A DNA stretch of 64,000 nucleotides. Origin: Lachnospiraceae bacterium (lineage in GTDB: Bacteria; Bacillota; Clostridia; Lachnospirales; Lachnospiraceae). Under the pieces are notes generated by a model that was not told the origin of the DNA, did no database searches, and saw only the letters and a list, made by a program, of their open reading frames with translations. Each line of letters opens with the position of its first letter. The stretch's first letter is position 1. The translations under genes and the position numbers were made by a program. This document shows, in pieces, positions 41,573-48,721 of the stretch. The stretch is from assembly GCA_017552715.1 (NCBI GenBank), contig JAFZOW010000019.1, positions 39,750-103,749 on the forward strand, read 5' to 3'.

Positions 41573-43599
41573 GCCTTCTTCTCCTTCGTCTTCTCCTTCG
41601 TCGTCTTCTCCTTCTCTTTCGCAGGCTTCTTAAAGATCCACAGCTTGCTCAAGAAATAATTCAGCACGATGACCACGATACTGGCGATGAGGATCTTCAC
41701 CAGCAGCTCGTTCCAGCCAAGCAGGGTGACGAAGACGAACATGATGAGCTCCTCCAGTCCGAAGGAGAAGAGCCTGGCCGCCACAAATTCCACAAATTCC
41801 TTACCCACGGCTTTGAAGCCCTTTGTCTCGCTGTGGAAAACAAAGACCCGGTTCACCACATAGGCAAAGACCACGGTAATGGTCCAGGAGGCCGCGTTCC
41901 CCAGCAGCACCCTCCAGGTATCGTTCAAAAAGGCAAAGACGATCATGGCAAAGATGAAATATGTGAGCCAGCTGACCACCGTGGCCGCGAAGCCCGCGAT
42001 CAGGTAATCCCATACTTCCTTCTTTGCATAATAAATGCCGCAGGCCCAGTCGATCAGGTCTTCCACCAGGGCAAAGATCTTTGAACGGATAAAGTCCACG
42101 AAGGCCCCCACCGCAAAGATCAGCACCAGACTGGCGGGGATATGCAATGCCCGGAGAGGTCCGTAGATATCCTCCACATGCAGCCATTTCGGCCAGAGGT
42201 ACTGCAGAAAGATATGCTCATGTAAAAGATAGACGCCGAAAGCATAAGGAGCAAAGCGGCCGATGAAAGCAAGTACTCTGCTTTTTCCGGACTTCATATT
42301 CGCAAAGAGCATGAAGAGTCCCAGACTGCCCAGCAGGATCAGCCCGTGATTGTAATCGTCCGCCAGCAGGGTGGCATACATGAAGCCCTTTTCCTCCAGC
42401 GTATCGTAAAGAAGGATGCAGGGCAGCACACAGAGGCTCGAAAGTACAAACCAGAGCGCCGCCGTTAGCTTTGTTTTTGCAAAAGGCAGGCCGTAAAGAC
42501 GGATGTATCCCGCCAGTAAAAAGACCGTGAGGAACCAGAAAAGACCCACACCGTGATCCTCCGTTCCCGCAAAATGCTCGGGAAATACTGTCTTCAGGCC
42601 GCAGCTGAAGCAGAGGAGGCAGATGAGGATATACTGAAACTGTATCTTGGAAAGCTTTTTCATGCCCTGACCCAGGAAGGGGGCAAAGAGCGTGAGCAGC
42701 AGAAAGACCGTTGCAAACCAGTAATGTCCGCTGCTGATGGGGAATACGAGCCGGCTCAGTTCATAGAGGTTCATGTGATCGGTAAAGCTTTCCAGCTTAA
42801 ACAGAAAGATCACCGCTGCCACGATCACACTGTAGAAAAAGACCTGGGCCCAGAGACGCAGGAACTTTCGCAGGGAAAAGCGGGCATCCACGGCAAAGTA
42901 GCCGCTGATCATCACATAAACGTTCACGGAACACAGAGCCATGGCTTCCAGGAACCAGAAGCCATAGTTCGAAGCGGTCTTCTTTGAAGCCAGGGGTTCC
43001 AGAAGATTGCCCTTATCGAGATAATGGAGAAGGATGATCATCAGCATCGCGATCACGCGAAGAGCTTCAAAGCGCATGTCGCGGGGCTTTTTAATGACCG
43101 CAGCGGCAGTCGGGCCGTCGGTTTTTTCGGGGATATCCTTCTCGAAGACCAGACGGTCTTCTTTCTCCGTGATCTGCTTATAGCCGAGACTCTTCAGAAG
43201 TGCTATGGATGCGGTATTTTCGGGCTTGACCTCTGCACGGAAACGCTTATATCTGCCTGCCAGCTTTTTCTCGGCACCCAGAAGCAGCTCCGTGGCACAG
43301 CCCTTCCCGCGGAATTCCTCCGCGATGCTGTAGCTTAAAACGCCGCAGTTCTTATCCCCCTTAAGGGGCTCGATACGTACCTGGCCCAGGCCCATGAAAA
43401 AGTCCATGAGCACGAAGCCGTCGGCCTCCCCTTCAGCGATCCTTTCCATAAAGGAAGCATACCAGGCCTTATGTTCCTCCCAGCCGATGGGATCGCCGGA
43501 AAAAGAAGCCTCTCGCACCTGCGGGTCGTTGGTCCAGTCAAAATAGCGCTTCCTGTCCGTGGGAAGGCTTTTACGAAGATAATGATGCGTCTTACCCAT
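41569..43599 (-). CDS. Three-domain fusion: GNAT acetyltransferase, acyltransferase 3, GtrA-like flippase
   Basis: This 676-residue protein joins three activities. Residues 1-155 are a GNAT domain (YSIAEEFRGKGCATELLL for acetyl-CoA, PENTASIALLKSLGY). Residues about 172-515 are an acyltransferase-3 membrane domain with about ten helices, with RFEALRVIAMLMIILLHY holding its Arg and catalytic His192. Residues about 530-655 have four helices with LGNAASWTITVVFAYVVNRV and LNYFLSKLWIF, the GtrA/DPMS-flippase pattern. A Lys/Glu-rich tail ends the protein. Predicted roles are N-acetylation of a nucleotide sugar, O-acetylation of a lipid-linked glycan, and flipping of a polyprenyl-phosphate sugar. No frameshift or stop interrupts the joins. 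It starts four bases after pseB. Confidence 0.88.
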   Translation of the reverse strand: MGKTHHYLRKSLPTDRKRYFDWTNDPQVREASFSGDPIGWEEHKAWYASFMERIAEGEADGFVLMDFFMGLGQVRIEPLKGDKNCGVLSYSIAEEFRGKGCATELLLGAEKKLAGRYKRFRAEVKPENTASIALLKSLGYKQITEKEDRLVFEKDIPEKTDGPTAAAVIKKPRDMRFEALRVIAMLMIILLHYLDKGNLLEPLASKKTASNYGFWFLEAMALCSVNVYVMISGYFAVDARFSLRKFLRLWAQVFFYSVIVAAVIFLFKLESFTDHMNLYELSRLVFPISSGHYWFATVFLLLTLFAPFLGQGMKKLSKIQFQYILICLLCFSCGLKTVFPEHFAGTEDHGVGLFWFLTVFLLAGYIRLYGLPFAKTKLTAALWFVLSSLCVLPCILLYDTLEEKGFMYATLLADDYNHGLILLGSLGLFMLFANMKSGKSRVLAFIGRFAPYAFGVYLLHEHIFLQYLWPKWLHVEDIYGPLRALHIPASLVLIFAVGAFVDFIRSKIFALVEDLIDWACGIYYAKKEVWDYLIAGFAATVVSWLTYFIFAMIVFAFLNDTWRVLLGNAASWTITVVFAYVVNRVFVFHSETKGFKAVGKEFVEFVAARLFSFGLEELIMFVFVTLLGWNELLVKILIASIVVIVLNYFLSKLWIFKKPAKEKEKTTKEKTKEKKA

Positions 43600-43603
43600 G
43601 GGC

Positions 43604-44590
43604 TCAGACCGTCTTTAAGAGCTCCCGGATCTGCTCCACGGTAAGCCATTCCGTGTTATTGCCGGAGCTGTAGGAAAAGCCTTCGGGAACCTTTTTGCCC
43701 GTGGGCTCAGCCTTACGCTTTGTGCTCCATACCATCTGGGGATAGACGATGAAATGCTTTTCGTATTCGTAGGTGGTGAAGGAATCCTCCGTGGTCACCA
43801 TGATCTCGTGGAGCTTCTCTCCCTCACGGATGCCGACCTCAGGCTTTTCGCAGCCCGGCAGCATGGCTTCCGCCAGATCCGTGATCTTGAAGGAAGGGAT
43901 CTTGCTGATGAAGGTCTCGCCGCCCACGGATTCCTCCAGGGCCTTGATCACCAGTTCCACACCCTGCTTTAAAGAGATCCAGAAACGGGTCATGCGGTAG
44001 TCGGTGATGGGAAGCTTTTTCTCTCCGTTATCGATGAGGTTACGGAAGAAAGGAATGACCGATCCCCGGCTTCCCGCCACATTACCGTAACGCACAATGG
44101 AAAAGGCCAGATCCGTGGCTCCCGCGTAGGCATTGGCCGCGATAAAGAGCTTGTCGCTCACCAGCTTGGTGCCGCCGTAGAGGTTCACGGGGTTCACCGC
44201 CTTATCCGTGGAAAGTGCCACCACCTTCTGCACCCCGCTGTCCAGCGCCGCTTCGATCACGTTCATGGCGCCGTGGATGTTGGTCTTGATGGCTTCGTTG
44301 GGATTGTACTCACAGGCCGGTACCTGCTTTAAGGCTGCGGCATGCACGATATAGTCCACGCCCTTTAAAGCCCGGCGCAGTCTTTCCTGATCCCGCACAT
44401 CACCGATGAAGAAACGCAGGCGGGACTCATGCCCCTTGAATTCGTTCTGCATCACAAACTGCTTATATTCATCCCGGGAATAGATGATGATCTTTTTCAC
44501 ATCGCTGTTCTCCAGCGCATAACGTGTAAAGCATTTACCAAAAGAACCCGTGCCTCCGGTCACCAGAACCGTTTTTCCGTCCAGGATCAT
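43604..44590 (-). CDS. pseB: UDP-GlcNAc 4,6-dehydratase/5-epimerase, PseB-like
   Basis: The 328-residue SDR enzyme has the PseB/FlaA1 pattern: VTGGTGSFGKCFT (10-22), HAAALKQVPACEYNP (83-97), LSTDKAVNPVNLYGGTK (126-142) with Asp129, Lys130, Tyr138 and Lys142, and RMTRFWISLKQG. It removes water from UDP-GlcNAc and inverts C5 to yield the 4-keto-L-IdoNAc form. PseC, PseH, PseG and PseI are not recognised in the window; the WecE-like and GNAT genes here are possible partners, or the product may feed FucNAc or QuiNAc-type sugars. It is the first gene of the operon, with a promoter, a leader hairpin and GGAGG upstream. Confidence 0.9.
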   Translation of the reverse strand: MILDGKTVLVTGGTGSFGKCFTRYALENSDVKKIIIYSRDEYKQFVMQNEFKGHESRLRFFIGDVRDQERLRRALKGVDYIVHAAALKQVPACEYNPNEAIKTNIHGAMNVIEAALDSGVQKVVALSTDKAVNPVNLYGGTKLVSDKLFIAANAYAGATDLAFSIVRYGNVAGSRGSVIPFFRNLIDNGEKKLPITDYRMTRFWISLKQGVELVIKALEESVGGETFISKIPSFKITDLAEAMLPGCEKPEVGIREGEKLHEIMVTTEDSFTTYEYEKHFIVYPQMVWSTKRKAEPTGKKVPEGFSYSSGNNTEWLTVEQIRELLKTV

Positions 44591-44618
44591 CGTGTTTACC
44601 TCCGAAAATTTTTAATAA

Positions 44619-44636
44619 GGACCGCTTTGCCGATCC
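44619..44636 (-). promoter_or_regulatory. Leader hairpin ahead of pseB
   Basis: On the minus strand GGATCGGC-AAA-GCGGTCC can pair (with one wobble and one bulge) about 35 bases after the predicted transcription start, followed by the AT-rich TTATTAAAAATTTT and then the GGAGG of pseB. It could be a weak attenuator or a recruitment hairpin for a processive antiterminator, as seen in LoaP-controlled long operons. The stem is short, so this is tentative. Confidence 0.35.
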
Positions 44637-44676
44637 GTTTGAACTTCCCTTTGTTTGCTGTTATGTCAACCAAAGT

Positions 44677-44705
44677 ATTATATCAGATTTCCTTTAGGTC
44701 CGCAA
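44677..44705 (-). promoter_or_regulatory. Putative main promoter of the polysaccharide operon
   Basis: TTGCGG (44700-44705), 17 bases and TATAAT (44677-44682) with a TG one base upstream (extended -10). The -10 box begins right after the glf stop codon and the -35 lies in the glf 3' end. The leader to pseB would be about 80 bases. No other promoter-like sequence of similar quality was seen before 35.6 kb. Confidence 0.6.
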
Positions 44706-45786
44706 GCGCCTTCGCTATGACCTTGTCCATGTCCAGATACTGATAGCCCCCGAGACGGCCGCCGAAGATCACATCCTTCCGCTCTGCCGCCAGCGCCTTA
44801 TATTTCTCATACAGCGTGTTGTTCTTCTCATTATTGATGGGATAGTAGGGTTCATCCCCCGGCTTCCAGGCAGCCGGATATTCCTTCGTGATCACGGTCT
44901 TCGGATTTTCCAGCTGTTCCCGCAGCACAAAGTGCTTGTGCTCGATGATGCGGGTGTACGGGATCTCATATTCCGTATAGTTCACCAGTGTATTGCCCTG
45001 GTAGTTGGCGCAGTCCAGCACCTCCGTCTCAAAGCGCAGGCTCCGGTACTCCAGGGTGCCCAGCTTCTCCTCAAAAAACTGATCGATCATGCCGGTAAAG
45101 ACCATACGCTCGGCGATGTGGTCGAACTTATCCCGGTCGGCAAAGTAATCCGTGTTCAGCTCTATCTCCGCGCCTTCAAACATGCGCTGCACCATGGCTG
45201 TATAGCCGTCCTCGGGCACTCCCTGCCAGCGGTCGTTAAAATAATTGTTGTCGTAGGTCAGCCGTACCGGCAGACGCTTGATGATAAAGGCGGGCAATTC
45301 TGTACAGGGCCGTCCCCACTGTTTTTCGGTATAGCCTTTGATGAGCTTTTCATAGATATCCCGTCCCACCAGGCTGATGGCCTGTTCCTCCAGGTTCTTC
45401 GGCTCCGTGATGCCGGCTTCCCGCCGCTGCTGCTCGATCTTCTCCTTTGCCTCCTGGGGGGTCTTTGTTCCCCACATGGCGTAGAAGGTATGCATATTGA
45501 AGGGCAGGCTGTACTGTTCGTCCTTATAACGGGCGATTGGGCAGTTGGTGTAGCGGTTGAACTCCGCAAAGCGGTTCACATAGTCCCATACCGTACGGTC
45601 CGAGGTATGAAAGATGTGGGGGCCGTACTTATGCACCTCAATGCCCTCCACCTTTTCACTGTAGATATTTCCGGCAATATGATCCCTCTTTTCTATAACG
45701 AGTACCTTTTTGCCTGCATCCAGGGCCGCCCGGGCAAATACCGCTCCGTAGAGCCCTGCTCCCACGATCAGGAGGTCATACTTCAT
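44683..45786 (-). CDS. glf: UDP-galactopyranose mutase
   Basis: The 367-residue flavoenzyme starts KYDLLIVGAGLYGAVFARAA, with the FAD-binding Rossmann fold, and has EKRDHIAGNIYSE, HKYGPHIFHTSD and TEKQWGRPCTELPAFIIKR, all typical of bacterial Glf. FGGRLGGYQYLDMDKVIAKA ends the protein and holds the conserved arginine and FAD contacts. It converts UDP-galactopyranose to UDP-galactofuranose, so the polymer or another glycan likely contains Galf. Its ATG lies 11 bases inside clpA, which places it in the clpS-clpA transcription unit, although its function belongs with the polysaccharide locus next door. Confidence 0.96.
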   Translation of the reverse strand: MKYDLLIVGAGLYGAVFARAALDAGKKVLVIEKRDHIAGNIYSEKVEGIEVHKYGPHIFHTSDRTVWDYVNRFAEFNRYTNCPIARYKDEQYSLPFNMHTFYAMWGTKTPQEAKEKIEQQRREAGITEPKNLEEQAISLVGRDIYEKLIKGYTEKQWGRPCTELPAFIIKRLPVRLTYDNNYFNDRWQGVPEDGYTAMVQRMFEGAEIELNTDYFADRDKFDHIAERMVFTGMIDQFFEEKLGTLEYRSLRFETEVLDCANYQGNTLVNYTEYEIPYTRIIEHKHFVLREQLENPKTVITKEYPAAWKPGDEPYYPINNEKNNTLYEKYKALAAERKDVIFGGRLGGYQYLDMDKVIAKALADLKEI

Positions 45787-48133
45787 CTCCCGCTCCCTCC
45801 TTTGGTTTTCTTCTGATATTTACACTCTTTTTCTTGCCGATGAGTGCCTCGGGATCCAGCTTGCGCCCCTTCGGAACCCGGGGCTTTTCCACACTCTTGC
45901 GGGCTTTGACCCCCACCCGCAGCACGGGTTTGCCGTCCTCCAGATCCAGAGCTGCCTCTCCGCCGCTCTTCAGTCTGCCGAAGAGGATCTCGTTCACAAA
46001 GAGGGGCTTGATCTCGCTGTCGATGACACGTTCGATCTCCCGGCCACCGTAATCCTTGGTGATCCCCTTCTGGCAGATCCAGGAGGAGGCTTCCGGCTCT
46101 ACTTTGATATTGACCTTCCGGCCCAGGAGCTTTTCGGAAAGCTCCTTCAGCTTCTTATCCGTGATCTGTTCCGCCATGCGCAGGCTCATATGATTGAAGC
46201 TCACGATGGCACTTAAGCGGTTGCGGAACTCCGGAGTGAAGACCCGCTTTACCTCGTCCATCATCACACTGTCATTAAAGCGTGTGGCTCCGAAGCCGAT
46301 GGAAGTACGGCCGATGAGCCGGGCTCCGGCATTGCTGGTCATTATGATGATCACGTTGCGGAAATCCGCCTTCTGTCCACGGTTATCCGTCAGCTGTGCG
46401 TAGTCCATGACCTGCAGCAGCACGTTGAAGATATCCGGATGGGCCTTTTCTATCTCGTCCAGCAGCAACACACAGTGAGGGGAACGGCGGATGGCATCCG
46501 TCAGCAGTCCTCCATCCTCATAGCCCACATAGCCCGCCGGGGATCCGATGAGCTTGGAGACCGTATGCCGCTCGGCGTATTCGCTCATATCAAAACGTAT
46601 GAACTTGATCCCCAGTTCCTTTGCCAGTACCTTGGCCACTTCCGTCTTGCCCACACCGGTGGGTCCCACAAAGAGGAAGCTGGCGATGGGCTTGTTCTCG
46701 GCCAGCAGACCGGCCCGGGACATATAGATGGCATCCACGATGCGCCGTACCGCTTCTTCCTGCCCGAAGACCTTTGCACTGATGCGTTCCGACAGATCCT
46801 TCAGGCGATCCACCTCGGAGGATTCCGCCGTAGCCTTGGGGATATTCCCCACCTCCGCCAGCACGGTCTCGATCACATCCTTGCCCACGGTCTGACGCTT
46901 CTGATCCGTCAGGGGATGCATACGACGGTAAGCTCCGGCTTCGTCGATCAGATCGATGGCTTTATCCGGAAGAAAACGCCCGCCGATGAAATCCTTGCTC
47001 AGCTTCACCGCATAATTCATGATATCCCGGCCGTATTTTACACCGTGAAAACTTTCATAACCGCTCTTTAAACCTTCCAGGATGCGTACCGCCTCTTCCG
47101 CATCCGGCTCCTTGATATCCACGGTCTGGAAACGGCGTCCCAGGGTGGTATTGCGGGAAAACCAGCGCTTATGCTCATCGTAGGTGGTGGCCCCGATAAA
47201 GCGGATATGTCCCTCTTCCAGATAGGGCTTGAGCATATTGGAGGCATCCATACTGCCGGAACCCTGCGCCCCCGCACCGATCAGGGTATGGATCTCGTCG
47301 ATAAAGACGATGGGGTCCTTCAGTTCCTCCAGAGCGTCACAGACATCCAGGAAACGCTTCTCAAAATCTCCGCGATACTGGGTCCCGGCCAGCAGTTCCG
47401 CCACATCCAGGGCATAAACCCGGGCTTCCTTCAGGCCCTCCGGCACCTCTCCCGCATTGATGCGGCGCACCAGACCGTTCACGATGCTGGTCTTTCCCAC
47501 ACCGGGCTCACCGATCAGCAGGGGATTATTCTTCTCCCTGCGAAGCAGTATGCGCATGATGCGGTCCAGCTCTTCCTCCCGACCGATCAGAGGTGATTCC
47601 TCTTCCGCCGTTTCGTTCATCAGCCGGGCATATTCCAATACAAAGCTTTCGGGATCTTCCATATCATCCCCCAGCTCGTAATTGTCGCCGCCCTCTACCA
47701 GCAGCTGCAAGGTGGAAAGAAAATCGTTCAGATCTCCCACCTGGCTGCTTAAGTAATAGCTGCCGAAGCATTCATTCTGCTGCATCATCCCCCAGAGCAC
47801 ATGATGCATGCAGATGGAGCTGCTGCCGGCGCGTTCCGCCGCTTCCACCGCCTGCTCCACCATACCCGCAAAGGCATCAGAGATGCGTTCGCCTATGCCG
47901 CGGCCGTCCGGTTCATTTCCCTTACGCCGGGGCAGCATGGTATGGAGGAAATCGTCCAGCTCCTCCGCCAGCTGTTCCACGTTGCCGCCGCACATGCGTA
48001 CAGCCCGGATGAATACGGGCACATCCGTGCAGACATAAAGAAAATGCTCCGGCGTTACCAGCTGGCTGTCCAGCTTCGCCGCCGTCATCAGCGTCATCTG
48101 TAAAGCTTTTTCCGTGATCTCGTCAAAACTCAT
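45776..48133 (-). CDS. clpA: ATP-dependent Clp protease ATPase subunit ClpA
   Basis: The 785-residue AAA+ unfoldase has a Clp-N domain (about 1-145), a first AAA module (Walker A GEPGVGKTS, Walker B VFIDEIHTL) and a second one (Walker A GPTGVGKTE, Walker B VLLLDEIEKAH). The IGF of RTSIGFGATRF is the ClpP-docking loop. No UVR-type middle domain is present, so it is ClpA rather than ClpC. It unfolds N-degron substrates handed over by ClpS and feeds them to ClpP. The C-terminus carries a Lys/Arg-rich extension (KKKSVNIRRKPKEG) of about 45 residues. It starts two bases after clpS, whose stop overlaps the ribosome binding site AGGAG. Confidence 0.95.
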   Translation of the reverse strand: MSFDEITEKALQMTLMTAAKLDSQLVTPEHFLYVCTDVPVFIRAVRMCGGNVEQLAEELDDFLHTMLPRRKGNEPDGRGIGERISDAFAGMVEQAVEAAERAGSSSICMHHVLWGMMQQNECFGSYYLSSQVGDLNDFLSTLQLLVEGGDNYELGDDMEDPESFVLEYARLMNETAEEESPLIGREEELDRIMRILLRREKNNPLLIGEPGVGKTSIVNGLVRRINAGEVPEGLKEARVYALDVAELLAGTQYRGDFEKRFLDVCDALEELKDPIVFIDEIHTLIGAGAQGSGSMDASNMLKPYLEEGHIRFIGATTYDEHKRWFSRNTTLGRRFQTVDIKEPDAEEAVRILEGLKSGYESFHGVKYGRDIMNYAVKLSKDFIGGRFLPDKAIDLIDEAGAYRRMHPLTDQKRQTVGKDVIETVLAEVGNIPKATAESSEVDRLKDLSERISAKVFGQEEAVRRIVDAIYMSRAGLLAENKPIASFLFVGPTGVGKTEVAKVLAKELGIKFIRFDMSEYAERHTVSKLIGSPAGYVGYEDGGLLTDAIRRSPHCVLLLDEIEKAHPDIFNVLLQVMDYAQLTDNRGQKADFRNVIIIMTSNAGARLIGRTSIGFGATRFNDSVMMDEVKRVFTPEFRNRLSAIVSFNHMSLRMAEQITDKKLKELSEKLLGRKVNIKVEPEASSWICQKGITKDYGGREIERVIDSEIKPLFVNEILFGRLKSGGEAALDLEDGKPVLRVGVKARKSVEKPRVPKGRKLDPEALIGKKKSVNIRRKPKEGAGDEV

Positions 48134-48135
48134 GG

Positions 48136-48444
48136 CTACTCCTGTTCTATATTGATGGTAAAGGGAAAGCCCCTTTCCCTGGCCCGCTGCATGGCTATGC
48201 GCTGCTTGGTATGTGCTATATCATAGGGGTATCTTGCCACCTCAGCCGATCCCTCCCGATGTACTTTCATCATCAGTTCCACGGCCTGGGTATTGGATTT
48301 ATCGAAGATATCCTTAAGGATCTCCACCACGAAATCCATGGTAGTCACATCATCATTGAGCATGATCACCCGGTAAAGGGAAGGTTCACGGGGCTTCAGC
48401 TTTACTCCGGGCGTTCTGTTTTTCTGGATCTTATGTTTGACCAT
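48136..48444 (-). CDS. clpS: ClpS adaptor of the ClpAP protease
   Basis: The 102-residue protein shows the ClpS core: VIMLNDDVTTMDFVVEIL with the Asn-Asp-Asp that reads N-terminal residues, MMKVHREGSAEVARY with the conserved His, and AHTKQRIAMQRARERGFP at the C-terminus. ClpS delivers N-degron proteins to the ClpA N-domain. The N-terminal 20 residues are basic and disordered, as usual. The gene is followed two bases later by clpA. A terminator (48479-48503) separates it from the small gene upstream. The ribosome binding site is poor. Confidence 0.95.
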   Translation of the reverse strand: MVKHKIQKNRTPGVKLKPREPSLYRVIMLNDDVTTMDFVVEILKDIFDKSNTQAVELMMKVHREGSAEVARYPYDIAHTKQRIAMQRARERGFPFTINIEQE

Positions 48445-48469
48445 TCTTACCGCTTACAACAAGTCATTT

Positions 48470-48503
48470 CTAAAGAAAGGAGGACTGCTAAAGGCAGTCC
48501 TCC
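48470..48503 (-). terminator. Rho-independent terminator of the 44-residue peptide gene
   Basis: A perfect 10-base stem, GGAGGACTGC/GCAGTCCTCC, with a five-base loop lies at 48479-48503. On the minus strand it is followed by TTTCTTTA. It is placed 24 bases after the stop of the small gene and 26 bases before the T-tract reaches clpS. Confidence 0.85.
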
Positions 48504-48526
48504 CGATACTTAACGTGAATTAATAC

Positions 48527-48661
48527 TCAGTCTTCCTCATCGTCCACTGCCGAGGCGATACTGCTCACCACGGTACTCACTACGCTGATCACCACACCCA
48601 GGATGATGATGAGGGCTCCGCCGAATACCGTGAATAATACCGTAAACTGTTCCTGACTCAT
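48527..48661 (-). CDS. Small membrane peptide of 44 residues
   Basis: This short gene has a start with GGAGG at 48670-48674, a promoter and a terminator of its own. The product (MSQEQFTVLFTVFGGALIII and on) has one membrane helix of about 24 residues (7-30), a serine/valine-rich part and an acidic end (VDDEED). The hydrophobic stretch followed by charged residues suggests a single-pass inner-membrane peptide, with orientation unknown. Nothing in the sequence gives the function; it might be a regulatory small protein or a leader/toxin-like peptide. Its position between clpS and a surface-protein gene may be coincidental. Confidence 0.72.
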   Translation of the reverse strand: MSQEQFTVLFTVFGGALIIILGVVISVVSTVVSSIASAVDDEED

Positions 48662-48684
48662 ATTTCCGTCCTCCAAACATGGGT

Positions 48685-48713
48685 ATTTTACCATGTTTTG
48701 AACATTACTGCAA
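48685..48713 (-). promoter_or_regulatory. Promoter of the 44-residue peptide gene
   Basis: TTGCAG (48708-48713), 17 bases, TAAAAT (48685-48690). The predicted start is near 48678, which leaves a leader of about 17 bases with GGAGG. A small hairpin (AAACATGG/CCATGTTT) overlaps the -10 region and may influence initiation or end the upstream surface-protein transcript. Confidence 0.6.
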
Positions 48714-48721
48714 TCATAAGT

